Positions 44,043-52,746 of a stretch of DNA of 64,000 nucleotides are shown one piece after another; the stretch's first letter is position 1; each line of letters opens with the position of its first letter. The position numbers were made by a program, and so were the translations under genes. The notes beneath the pieces are model-generated. The model saw only the letters and a program-made list of their open reading frames with translations, was not told the origin of the DNA and ran no database searches. This DNA is from Sporosarcina ureae (lineage in GTDB: Bacteria; Bacillota; Bacilli; Bacillales_A; Planococcaceae): the NCBI RefSeq assembly GCF_002082015.1, contig NZ_CP015109.1, positions 1,386,001 through 1,450,000 on the forward strand. Reading direction: 5' to 3'.

Positions 44043-44456
44043 TTATTTTACCACCGTCACAGGACAATCAACATGTTTCATTACTTTATGACTGACACTA
44101 CCAAGTACCATTTCCTGAATAGTATTCAATCCACGACTGCCGATCACTAGTTTATCAATTTTCTTTTCATTGACATACTGAATGATTTCCTGACTGGGAT
44201 TGCCTTTTAGCATGATCACTTTAGCATCGACCGCGACTTCCTTGGCCATCGCTAAAATCGGATGTAATTTTTGCTCACGTTTTAATGATAGACTTTCAGG
44301 GCTTTGCGATAATAAACGTTCATCTTTGGCTTTGTTATAATCCTGGACATAGATAACTTCTAACGTGACTTTAGGTAAATACTCCGCCAGCATTATTGCG
44401 TGTTTCGCAGCACGCATTGCATTTTCTGATCCATCAATTGCTACAGCTATCTTCAT
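44043..44456 (-). CDS. Universal stress protein, UspA family
   Basis: 137 residues. MKIAVAIDGSENAMRAAKHA is the UspA start and VIGSRGLNTIQEMVLGSVSHKVMKHVDCPVTVVK carries the ATP-binding G-2x-G-9x-G(S/T) pattern. The start at 44456 follows GGAGTGAATAGT. It begins 13 bases after the SulP gene on the same strand and is probably cotranscribed, suggesting a regulatory role for the transporter. Two paralogs lie at 55071 and 55750. Confidence 0.9.
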   Translation of the reverse strand: MKIAVAIDGSENAMRAAKHAIMLAEYLPKVTLEVIYVQDYNKAKDERLLSQSPESLSLKREQKLHPILAMAKEVAVDAKVIMLKGNPSQEIIQYVNEKKIDKLVIGSRGLNTIQEMVLGSVSHKVMKHVDCPVTVVK

Positions 44457-44469
44457 ACTATTCACTCCT

Positions 44470-45879
44470 TCACAATAATTTTTCATACAGTTGTTGGCTC
44501 GAGGAATTTAACCCCCGCATCGTGACGTTGATCCCCCTGCTTTCTAATTTGCTCACAACTTTAAAAATAGCAGCTACAGCAGATTCATCCCACAACTGGC
44601 TATTTTCAAAGTCGATCGTGATCCTCTTTTCATTCACATGATCAAAAGCTTGAATGAATTTTGTTGTGGAAGCAAAGAATAGCGGTCCTTGGATTTTATA
44701 GACTCCATCGTGATTGGTTACAGTCACGCGTGAAATCTTCGCTACAAAGAATAATGCACTTAGAATAACTCCAATAACCACGCCAATTGCCAAGTTATGC
44801 GTATATAAGATGATAGCCACTGTAACAAGCATCACTACAGACTCTGAACGTGGTGCAGAGCGCAAGAACTTAAACGAACCCCAATTAAATGTTGTCGCAG
44901 CTACCATAACCATGACCCCAGCGAGAACTGGCATCGGAATTTTAACGACTACATCTCCCAGTACAATAATCAAGAACATCAAGAATACTCCTGCGGTCAG
45001 CGTGGACAAACGCCCTCTGCCCCCCGACTTCATATTGATCACCGATTGGCCTATCAATGCACAACCTGCCATACCTCCGAAAAATCCAGTGATGAAGTTG
45101 GCAATACCCTGTCCGCGTGCTTCACGGTTTTTATTACTCGGAGTATCTGTTATATCATCCAACACCTGTGATGTTAGCAACGATTCCAGTAAACCAACAA
45201 TTGATAAAGCTAATGAATACGGTAAAATAATCTTCAATGTTTCAAAGTGCAACGGAATATCAGGGAAAAAAAATGTCGGCAATGAGCTCGGCATCGTCCC
45301 TAAATCACCGATTGACTGCAACTTCACACCACTAAATAATGCAATCGCCGTCATGACGACAATGGCGATCAGTGGAGCGGGTATAGCTGTGAAAAAACGT
45401 GGTACCGCATATACCAATATTAGTGTCGCAATGGCGAATACATATGTCATCGTACCAGCACCAACCAAGTACGGTAATTGCGTAATGAAAATCATTATTC
45501 CAAGCGCATTGACGAACCCAAGCATGACCGAATTCGGAATGAAGCGCATTAGATTCGCGACTCCTAATGAGCCTAGAATTAATTGTATTATACCTGTTAA
45601 AATAGTTGCTGCCAGCACATATTCAAGACCGTGATTGGCCATTAAACTGACGAGTACTAGAGCCATTGCACCTGTTGCGGCAGATATCAGACCTGGACGA
45701 CCTCCCACAAACGCAGTTATAACTGCAATAGTAAATGATGCATATAACGCTACACGCGGATCGACACCCACGATAAACGCAAAAGCTAATGCTTCCGGAA
45801 TGAGCGCCAATCCTACGACAATCCCTGCCAATATATCCGCTCGCACATTCCCGAACCATTGTTGTTGTAATGTTTGCAT
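44470..45879 (-). CDS. SulP family anion transporter with STAS domain
   Basis: 469 residues. The transmembrane core begins DILAGIVVGLALIPEALAFAFIVGVDPRVALYASF, the SulP signature, and includes GLISAATGAMALV and a gate region GFFGGMAGCALIGQSVINMKSGGRGRLS. A STAS domain occupies about residues 385-469. Family members carry sulfate, bicarbonate or dicarboxylates; the short, compact form resembles bacterial BicA/YchM types. Cotranscribed with a universal stress protein. Divergent from a resolvase-like gene, with a palindrome between. Confidence 0.9.
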   Translation of the reverse strand: MQTLQQQWFGNVRADILAGIVVGLALIPEALAFAFIVGVDPRVALYASFTIAVITAFVGGRPGLISAATGAMALVLVSLMANHGLEYVLAATILTGIIQLILGSLGVANLMRFIPNSVMLGFVNALGIMIFITQLPYLVGAGTMTYVFAIATLILVYAVPRFFTAIPAPLIAIVVMTAIALFSGVKLQSIGDLGTMPSSLPTFFFPDIPLHFETLKIILPYSLALSIVGLLESLLTSQVLDDITDTPSNKNREARGQGIANFITGFFGGMAGCALIGQSVINMKSGGRGRLSTLTAGVFLMFLIIVLGDVVVKIPMPVLAGVMVMVAATTFNWGSFKFLRSAPRSESVVMLVTVAIILYTHNLAIGVVIGVILSALFFVAKISRVTVTNHDGVYKIQGPLFFASTTKFIQAFDHVNEKRITIDFENSQLWDESAVAAIFKVVSKLESRGINVTMRGLNSSSQQLYEKLL

Positions 45880-45921
45880 ATTGTTCCCCTCTCATGATGT
45901 CAGTCATTTTCCATGTTAGAA

Positions 45922-45943
45922 TGTAAATAGCATAACATTTACA
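45922..45943. promoter_or_regulatory. Palindrome between SulP and resolvase-like genes
   Basis: TGTAAAT (45922-45928) and ATTTACA (45937-45943) are perfect inverted arms eight bases apart, in the 105-base space between two divergent genes. Spacing and symmetry fit a dimeric repressor site. Confidence 0.55.
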
Positions 45944-45984
45944 GTCCCATAAGTGAATGGTTTTGGGAGGAAAGGAATGAATAG

Positions 45985-46545
45985 ATGAAGTATGGATATA
46001 TACGGCCGACCGTATCTGATCAACAAGCAACTAGTCAGTTAACCAGTCTAATAACAGATGAAGTTTACATAGAGGCACATGGCTTAGCCAAAAAAAGAAC
46101 AGAACTTGAACGCTTATTTATGCAAATACAAAATGGGGATGAATTGTACGTTCAAAACATTGAAGTATTAGCTGACTCGCTTCAGCAGTTTCTTGATATT
46201 TTACGATTAGCAGAACGGGATCAGCTGATGATTTATTTTGTCGACGATGAGTTAACTAATCAATCGATGATGAATGCTACACTACTTCAAAATATTGAGT
46301 TTTTTACTAGTTTACAATCTATATTCTTAAGTCATTCTTCTACTTTCACCTTGCAAGCTGCCAAGCAGGAAGGTAAATCAATCGGTCGCCCACGAAAATC
46401 TGATGTAAATTTGCAACTTGCTTTTGAGATGTATGATAGTAAAGATTTTTCGTTGTACGAGATCAAAGAAGCGACCGGGATCAGTAAATCAACGCTTTAT
46501 CGTTACTTGGATGAACGAGCCTCAACAACGTCGGATGATAAATAA
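45985..46545 (+). CDS. Resolvase-like protein lacking the catalytic serine
   Basis: 186 residues with the layout of a serine resolvase: N-terminal YIRPTVSDQQATSQ, ELERLFMQIQNGDELYVQNIEVLADSLQQFLDIL, GRPRK linker and a C-terminal helix-turn-helix (SLYEIKEATGISKSTLYRYL). In active enzymes the start reads Y-A-R-V-S-T; here the serine position holds threonine (Y-I-R-P-T-V), so recombinase activity is doubtful. It is more likely a DNA-binding regulator, perhaps of its own promoter and sulP. ATG follows AAAGGA. Confidence 0.7.
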   Translation: MKYGYIRPTVSDQQATSQLTSLITDEVYIEAHGLAKKRTELERLFMQIQNGDELYVQNIEVLADSLQQFLDILRLAERDQLMIYFVDDELTNQSMMNATLLQNIEFFTSLQSIFLSHSSTFTLQAAKQEGKSIGRPRKSDVNLQLAFEMYDSKDFSLYEIKEATGISKSTLYRYLDERASTTSDDK

Positions 46546-46570
46546 CATCTACATCCGACTACTTTTGTTA

Positions 46571-47440
46571 TCATGACTGGCTCCCACCAAAGTCCCCTCT
46601 TTTAATTTCTGACACGTCGTAAACTGCGACAAATGCCCGTTTATCCACGTCACGTATTACTTCCTTCATTTTATTATCTTCTAACCGGTGCACGATACAT
46701 GTGATTTCTACGTATTGCTTACTTGTATGACTACCTCTCACCACTTGATACGTAGCCGCGCGACCAATATCCTCATGTATTGCTTTTACCATTTTTTCGG
46801 GTTTATCCGTTACAATTTTAAAAGATTTTGATCCACTAAACCCTACCTCCATTATAGAGATCACCTTAGAAGCAATAAAATAAGCGATAGCTGACATAAT
46901 AGCACCCGTTAAACCAAATACTGTAGATACGATAATAAAGACAAATACATTAAGAAATAAAATTAAGTCACTCGTTCCAAAAGGTAACTTTCTAGATAGT
47001 AGTACTGCCAGCATATCGATGCCATCTAGTGCTCCTCCATTACGCAAAGCCATTCCTATACCTACTCCGATAATGATGCCCCCAACAACTGTCACCAGTA
47101 ACGTATCACCCTCTACAATAGTAGGTATGTGATGCATTAAACTTGTACTAGTACTAAGTGATACGATACCAACTACCGATAGTACCGCAAAACGCTTACC
47201 TATCTGCTTATAGCCGAGAAAAATAAACGGTATATTTAAAACCGCAATTAAAAGCCCTAACGAAAGTCCAAAAACCTTGGAACCAACGATACTTAATCCA
47301 GTTACACCGCCATCAGATACATTATTGGGTATTAGAACCGACTCAAGTCCGTACGCTGTGATTAATGCACCCAACATAACGAAAAAGGCTTGGAATACAA
47401 AACGCAACTTATTATGCGTTTGTTTAGTAATTACTTTCAT
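46571..47440 (-). CDS. YitT family membrane protein
   Basis: 289 residues. Five to six membrane helices, with FGLSLGLLIAVLNIPFIFLGYKQIGKRF and NGGALDGIDMLAVLLSRK as family marks, then a C-terminal DUF2179 domain (KSFKIVTDKPEKMVKAI, YVEITCIVHRLE). Function unknown. The start at 47440 follows AAGGAAGTG; a longer frame from 47473 lacks a site. Convergent with the resolvase-like gene. Confidence 0.88.
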   Translation of the reverse strand: MKVITKQTHNKLRFVFQAFFVMLGALITAYGLESVLIPNNVSDGGVTGLSIVGSKVFGLSLGLLIAVLNIPFIFLGYKQIGKRFAVLSVVGIVSLSTSTSLMHHIPTIVEGDTLLVTVVGGIIIGVGIGMALRNGGALDGIDMLAVLLSRKLPFGTSDLILFLNVFVFIIVSTVFGLTGAIMSAIAYFIASKVISIMEVGFSGSKSFKIVTDKPEKMVKAIHEDIGRAATYQVVRGSHTSKQYVEITCIVHRLEDNKMKEVIRDVDKRAFVAVYDVSEIKRGDFGGSQS

Positions 47441-47582
47441 TTTCTCACTTCCTTCATTATGAATGAACACCATTATCCATGTTTACTATACCCTTTTTCC
47501 CACCTAATCTATTCCGCTAATTATTATTTTCCTGCATCAACTATCCTAACTAAAACTTTTCTACGATAACATTAATATAAAT

Positions 47583-47611
47583 AGTAGTCTAAATAACTAT
47601 TAGTAGACTAC
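47583..47611. repeat. Inverted repeat upstream of chemoreceptor gene
   Basis: GTAGTCTA and TAGACTAC are perfect 8-base arms about 12 bases apart, some 70-100 bases before the MCP gene. It may be an operator. No clear sigma-D promoter was found nearby. Confidence 0.4.
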
Positions 47612-47678
47612 GAGCATAATAGCAGTTATAGTTAAAAGTATCTATACTCAATTAAATTATTAGGAGGCATGATAGATC

Positions 47679-49364
47679 ATGTTTACGTTCAAAAGCATCC
47701 GAGGAAAACTATTGACCGGTTTTTCCATAGTTGTAGTACTAATTATTTTACTTGGCTTATTTATTTTCTCTACACTTCATGCGAATAACGAAGCAACGAG
47801 AAATATTCTAGAAAAAGAATTGCCGCTATTGATTGCAGATGAGCAGCTATCGCTTGATATGGCAAACCGAATTTCTAGTTCGAGAGGATTTATTCTGACA
47901 GGGGAAGCAAGTTATAAAGAGTTATTTGATACATATACAGAAGATAGTGAAATGCATCAAGCTACTATTAAAAAGATAGGAACTTCCGAGGAAACAATGG
48001 ATTTAATTCGAAGAACTGTTGAATGGCGTGAGTACGTCTCAGAGAATGTATTCGCTGAACATGCACGCGGTAACAAAGAGCTAGCAGAACGTAATCTATT
48101 GGCAGTTAATGATGACGCACGCGAATTAATGACTTCGTATGAAGAAGCTGCGCAAAATCGAGAAATGATTATTATTGATATTGAAAAGAATTTACTTTCC
48201 AGTGGAAACAACACCTTGGTTTTAGTTACTACCATCATTCTACTAGTCATTCTTTTAAGCTTGGCGGTTGCTTTATTCACTGCAAATTCAATATCTAAAC
48301 CACTTCACACTGTTATGGAGCGCATGAAATTAATTGCAATGGGAGATTTAAGTAGTCCACCTTTAGAGACGAAGTTACAAGATGAAATTGGACAACTGAT
48401 CGAATCTACAAATGAAATGAGTAGCAATACACATAATCTATTGGATGAAATTCACATCGTGGCTCAAACAGTTTCTTCTCAAAGTGAAGAATTGACACAG
48501 TCTGCGGGTGAAATTAAAGCAGGTACAGCACAAATCGCTACAACTATGGAAGATCTGGCATACGGCACAGAATCGCAAGCTACCAATGCAAGTAGCTTAT
48601 CAACCTCAATGGAAAATTTTGTTGCAAGAATAATGGATGCCAATGAAAACGGTACTTATATTCACCAGTCATCAAATGAAGTACTTTCGATGACAAACAC
48701 GGGAAGCGAAGCGATGAATACTTCTTCTAAGCAGATGAAAGTTATCGATCAGATTGTTCATGATGCAGTTGTAAATGTTGAAGGATTGGACAAGCATACT
48801 CAGAATATTTCCCAACTCGTAGCTGTGATACAAAATATTGCAGCGCAAACTAACTTATTAGCATTGAATGCAGCAATCGAAGCTGCACGTGCTGGTGAAC
48901 ACGGTAAAGGGTTTGCAGTTGTAGCCGATGAAGTACGAACTCTTGCAGAACAATCTTCTGAATCTGTTACGAACATCACTGAAATCGTCAATAAAATTCA
49001 AAGCGAATCTAGTTCAGTAACAAATTCTTTGCGTGAAGGTTATAAAGAAGTTGAAGAAGGCACAAATCAAATTGAACGTACGGGCGAAACATTCCATAAG
49101 ATCAGTGCTTCTGTAACTGAAATGGTCACACGTATACAGACTATTTCTAATGACCTGCAAAACATATCTGAAACAAGTCAGGAAATGAGCGGTTCGATCG
49201 AAGAGATTGCTGCAATTACTGAAGAATCTGCTGCGGGAGTTGAACAAACATCAGCTTCTTCCCAACAAGCAAGTAGCGCTATGGAGGAAATAGCGAGTAA
49301 TTCTAATGATTTGGCCCAATTGGCTGAAGAACTTAATAATCTTGTCCGAAAGTTTACCTTATAG
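47679..49364 (+). CDS. Methyl-accepting chemotaxis protein
   Basis: 561 residues. Membrane helix 1 at about 10-32, a four-helix-bundle sensor domain (33-180), helix 2 (about 183-205), HAMP (to about 260), and the signalling domain with the conserved hairpin tip [32 protein letters not shown]. It senses an outside signal and controls CheA. ATG follows AGGAGGCATGATAGATC. No che genes are in the window. A strong terminator follows. Confidence 0.93.
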   Translation: MFTFKSIRGKLLTGFSIVVVLIILLGLFIFSTLHANNEATRNILEKELPLLIADEQLSLDMANRISSSRGFILTGEASYKELFDTYTEDSEMHQATIKKIGTSEETMDLIRRTVEWREYVSENVFAEHARGNKELAERNLLAVNDDARELMTSYEEAAQNREMIIIDIEKNLLSSGNNTLVLVTTIILLVILLSLAVALFTANSISKPLHTVMERMKLIAMGDLSSPPLETKLQDEIGQLIESTNEMSSNTHNLLDEIHIVAQTVSSQSEELTQSAGEIKAGTAQIATTMEDLAYGTESQATNASSLSTSMENFVARIMDANENGTYIHQSSNEVLSMTNTGSEAMNTSSKQMKVIDQIVHDAVVNVEGLDKHTQNISQLVAVIQNIAAQTNLLALNAAIEAARAGEHGKGFAVVADEVRTLAEQSSESVTNITEIVNKIQSESSSVTNSLREGYKEVEEGTNQIERTGETFHKISASVTEMVTRIQTISNDLQNISETSQEMSGSIEEIAAITEESAAGVEQTSASSQQASSAMEEIASNSNDLAQLAEELNNLVRKFTL

Positions 49365-49368
49365 AAAG

Positions 49369-49401
49369 AAAAAGCGTCTGCTATTGTGCAGACGCTTTTT
49401 C
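49369..49401 (+). terminator. Terminator after chemoreceptor gene
   Basis: AAAAAGCGTCTGC pairs with GCAGACGCTTTTT, loop TATTGT. Confidence 0.88.
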
Positions 49402-49536
49402 TTCATGTACTTTATTTCAGATAGTTCGCTTTCCACAACCCATTTAGGATATTCCGCTAACGGTAATCCAAATACTCTTTGCTTTCCATCGGATGCATAT
49501 TAATCAATTAAACAACGAAAAGTCGGTCTATTACTT

Positions 49537-51042
49537 TTACTTTACTTCTATTTGTCCCATCATTCCATTGTCTTCATGTTCTAAAATATGACAATGGAAC
49601 ATATAGACACCTTTATGTTTGAATTGTATAGCGATTTTCACTTTTTCTCCCGGATGAACAGAAACAGTGTCTTTCCAACCTCTTTCGTTTTCCTTTGGTT
49701 CCACACCATCTCTTGAGAGTATTTTAAATTGGGTACCGTGAATATGGAATGGATGAATCATACCACCCATCATATCTTTCTTATTGTAGATTTCCCACAC
49801 CTCAGTGACACCTTGCTCTTGTGTGAAATCAATTCTTTGAGGATCGAATTTCTTTCCATTGATTGTCACATGATCCATCATGCCAAACAGTTCAATGTTT
49901 TTTGTGACCGGCATAGCTTTTTCTTCATCTGTCACAGAAAACTCATTCAACTGTTTCACTGCTTGTGTACTCGCTACCTCTTGATCTAATACTTCAAACG
50001 GTAGAAGGATGGATCCATCTTCATTAATTAATGATAAATCATTTAGCGAATTGAGCTGTGAAAAATCAATGATAATTTCTGCTCGTTCTGCTGGTGTCAA
50101 GGTAACTTCGTTCAATGTGACGGGTTCATTCAAAAAGCCGCCATCTGTCGCGATTTGAACAAACGATTCACCCTTATTTAGCTTGAATGTGAAGTTCCTC
50201 GCATTCGATCCGTTCAGCAAGCGAAGACGCACTTGTTCTTTCCCTACTTTTAATACGGGATTTACTGTGCCGTTAACTAATAATGTATCACCTATCGTCC
50301 CATCCTTATTCATCACAGCTTTATAATCTAATTGATGTTGGTCATCGAAAATCCGGTCTTGGAAAACTAAAGGAATGTCATTCTCTCCATATTGTTTAGG
50401 AATTTCTAACTCGGCTGAATTAGAATCTTCAATATAAATCAGTCCTGCTAAGCCTTTATATACTTGTTCAGATGTCTTGCCCTCTGGATGGGGATGAAAC
50501 CATAAAGTAGCCGCCTCTTGTGTGACTTCAAATTCTATTGTCTCTTCTTCACCTGGACTGAGTGTTTTATGTGGTCCGCCATCTGCTTCGCCAGACACTT
50601 CTAAACCATGCCAATGAAATGTTGTTTCTTCATCTAATTCATTTATCGTATTTATTTTTACAGTTTCACCTTTTGTAAATTATAGAACAGGTCCTAATAA
50701 ATCTCCGTTATATCCTAAAGTTTCTGTAGTCACATTATCAAGTATATTCACGCTTCCCTTTTGTGCCTTAACAGTATATTCGGTACCTACTGTCGTTTCA
50801 CTAGTTAATAAGGGTGGGATGTTTATTTCATTCTCACCAGTCGAATCTTTTAATCTCACTACATTATCATGGCTCATATGTCCATTACCCATTGTCGAAC
50901 CATCCATCATAGAATGCTGTTCATTGCTAGTCTGGTTCATCATATGTTCATTACTCTGTTCATTCGATTGCACATCACTACTGCATCCACTGATCAATAA
51001 TGCACACAATGAGAATATAACAACTTGCTTTTTTCTACTCAT
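49537..51042 (-). pseudogene. Multicopper oxidase interrupted by one stop codon
   Basis: A single frame of 501 codons with one TAA at 50682-50680. The first part is a lipoprotein signal (LISGC), a His/Met-rich linker (MMDGSTMGNGHMSH) and the start of the first cupredoxin domain, ending GDLLGPVL. After the stop the same frame continues FTKGETVKINTINELDEETTFHWHGLE, then WFHPH, HPFHIHGTQF and MFHCHILEHEDNGMM, i.e. all four copper-binding motifs. Everything but one codon looks intact, so the loss is recent, or the stop is read through, or it is a sequence error. The ATG has AAAGGGG upstream. Confidence 0.85.
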
Positions 51043-51143
51043 CTAAATATCCCCTTTATCTATTGTCATCAAGGGTAGTATAGCTGATACATGTGGAAAA
51101 ACTATGCACATTCCATACTTATGGTCGTGTAAATGAAATTTTC

Positions 51144-51189
51144 TACACACAAAAAGGATACCCGGGTATATTACTATCCTGGTATCCCT
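51144..51189 (-). terminator. Terminator after exonuclease gene
   Basis: GGATACC pairs with GGTATCC with inner TATA/TATC-type pairing; the reverse strand continues TTTTTGTG. Confidence 0.75.
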
Positions 51190-51199
51190 CACTTTGTAA

Positions 51200-51772
51200 T
51201 TAAAATCTAGATCTAGATGGTTTTTTCATCGGTGCTTTATTCAACAGGTAGGATATAAACGTATCATCCTCAAGGTTCGGATTCGATGAGTTCAGTAGCA
51301 ATGCTAAGTTTTTCGCATCATCAAGTGCCCTGTGTGCGTTCTGTACTTGAATCCGATGCGCTCTTAGTAATTGTTGAAGCTTACCATTCTCAAAGCCATA
51401 ATTTTTCCATTTAATTTGTCTGACAGAACAATACCAGTCCATGTCGAGAGTTTCCGGTAATAGTCTACTGACAAAGCCTCTGTCAAATGAAGCATTATGC
51501 GCCACAATTCCGTCTGCCCGATCGAGTATGGATAGAATTCTGTCCATGTCGAGCGACTTTCCCCTTACCATCTGATCGGTGATGCCAGTTAGATTTGTGA
51601 TCATCGGCGTTATAGAATAGAACGGCTCTTGAAACTCACAATACTCATCGGACACCCGAACGATCCGGTTATTATCATATTCGCCAAGCATGACACCAAA
51701 TTCAATTACATCGCTTGCCTCTGCTCTCATACCTGTAGTTTCTACGTCAATGAACGCTATATGTTTCGTCAT
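51200..51772 (-). CDS. DnaQ-like 3'-5' exonuclease (DEDDh)
   Basis: 190 residues. Exo I AFIDVETTGM (D and E), Exo II VAHNASFDRGFV (D), Exo III NAHRALDDAKNLALLL (H and D), giving a complete DEDDh active site. It degrades single strands of DNA or RNA 3' to 5'; it could be a proofreading or repair nuclease. It is a stand-alone exonuclease with no polymerase domain. ATG lies behind AGGAG (reverse strand near 51781-51785). Confidence 0.9.
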   Translation of the reverse strand: MTKHIAFIDVETTGMRAEASDVIEFGVMLGEYDNNRIVRVSDEYCEFQEPFYSITPMITNLTGITDQMVRGKSLDMDRILSILDRADGIVAHNASFDRGFVSRLLPETLDMDWYCSVRQIKWKNYGFENGKLQQLLRAHRIQVQNAHRALDDAKNLALLLNSSNPNLEDDTFISYLLNKAPMKKPSRSRF

Positions 51773-51962
51773 GTAAAAACTCCTTTAACTCTATTTAAAT
51801 TCGTATATTGCACGCGATTAGGATCAATTTATATCCTATTAGTATATCAGGATTTCAACAAACTGTAACGAAATTAACTCGCATTGTCATTAGCACGCCA
51901 TCTACTATTTGAAGTGGTTGCCAGACAAATTGGAGTGCTGTATAATAGGATTGCTTACATAA

Positions 51963-52058
51963 TTGTCCGTACGGGTGCTTGAGAGAATCAGGCTGAGATA
52001 GCAGATCAATCCACTGCTGACCGTTAATCTGATCTGGGTAATGCCAGCGTAGAGAGCG
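51963..52058 (+). ncRNA. TPP riboswitch (THI box)
   Basis: Conserved text ACGGGTGC, GGCTGAGA, then CTGATCTGGGTAATGCCAGCGTAGAGAG closing the switch. It precedes a terminator and the ykoEDC genes, so thiamine pyrophosphate should stop transcription. Confidence 0.95.
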
Positions 52059-52097
52059 TGATCGATGGAATTTATACAGGAATCTCTTTCCTTCCTC

Positions 52098-52125
52098 GGC
52101 CGTCTGCTCTTCAGACGGCTTTTTC
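52098..52125 (+). terminator. Expression-platform terminator of the TPP riboswitch
   Basis: GCCGTCTG (52099-52106) pairs with CAGACGGC (52112-52119), loop CTCTT, followed by TTTTTC. Confidence 0.88.
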
Positions 52126-52155
52126 GTATAGTAAAATAAGAGGGAGTGGAAGAAT

Positions 52156-52725
52156 TTGAAGAAGTTAAAGTTTACCGATTTATTGATCACCATCATGATT
52201 GGCGTGGTCTTTGGAGTGTTGATGAAGTTTTGGGATGATTTATATACTGTCATAAAACCGATCATGCCTGTCGCGCGTCAATTGCTTTACGGTATGTGGT
52301 TCATGGTAGGGCCGTTCGCCTTTTTATTATTGCGGAAGCCTGGTACTGCACTCATCGCTAGTCTTGCAGGGGCTTCATTGTCTGCATTTGCTGGTCATGG
52401 TATTGAAGTATTAATGTACGGATTCGTACAAGGACTGGCTGCAGAATTACTATTCGCTGCATTTCGTTATAAACGCTATTCCATTTTAATTGCTGGGCTA
52501 GCAGGAATTGCTTCATGCTTTGCAAGTTTTGGTCTTGATTTAATTTATGGGTATGCTGCACTCGAAACATGGGCACTCATTGTGAAATATGGATTACGTG
52601 CAATCAGCGCATTCATCTTTACGGGTATTTTCGCTGTACTTATTGTAAGAGCGCTAGAAGCAACAGGCGTGACGTCGTTAATTCGACCTGTTGATAAGAA
52701 AGAATATACGTTGCTTGATCAGTAA
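52156..52725 (+). CDS. ykoE: Thiamine-precursor ECF transporter substrate component YkoE
   Basis: 189 residues with about six membrane helices (LLITIMIGVVFGVLMKFWDDLYTVI at the start). It is the membrane substrate-binding subunit of the thiamine-regulated HMP/thiamine ECF-type transporter. The start is a TTG at 52156 behind GGGAGTGG. First gene after the TPP riboswitch; 21 bases to ykoD. Confidence 0.9.
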   Translation: MKKLKFTDLLITIMIGVVFGVLMKFWDDLYTVIKPIMPVARQLLYGMWFMVGPFAFLLLRKPGTALIASLAGASLSAFAGHGIEVLMYGFVQGLAAELLFAAFRYKRYSILIAGLAGIASCFASFGLDLIYGYAALETWALIVKYGLRAISAFIFTGIFAVLIVRALEATGVTSLIRPVDKKEYTLLDQ

Positions 52726-52746
52726 ACGCGGAGGAATGATCCAACT

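Noticed and set aside
44714-45634. Long 306-codon forward ORF inside sulP
   Set aside because: It is antisense to a clear SulP protein, has a low-complexity Ile/Thr/Asn-rich translation and no ribosome binding site.
47520-47660. Sigma-D promoter before the chemoreceptor gene
   Set aside because: CGATAA occurs, but no TAAA lies at the required spacing.
49537-50598. Separate 353-residue multicopper oxidase starting at GTG 50598
   Set aside because: That GTG lies within the HWHGLEVSG motif of the first cupredoxin domain, has no ribosome binding site, and the frame is open up to the TAA at 50680.
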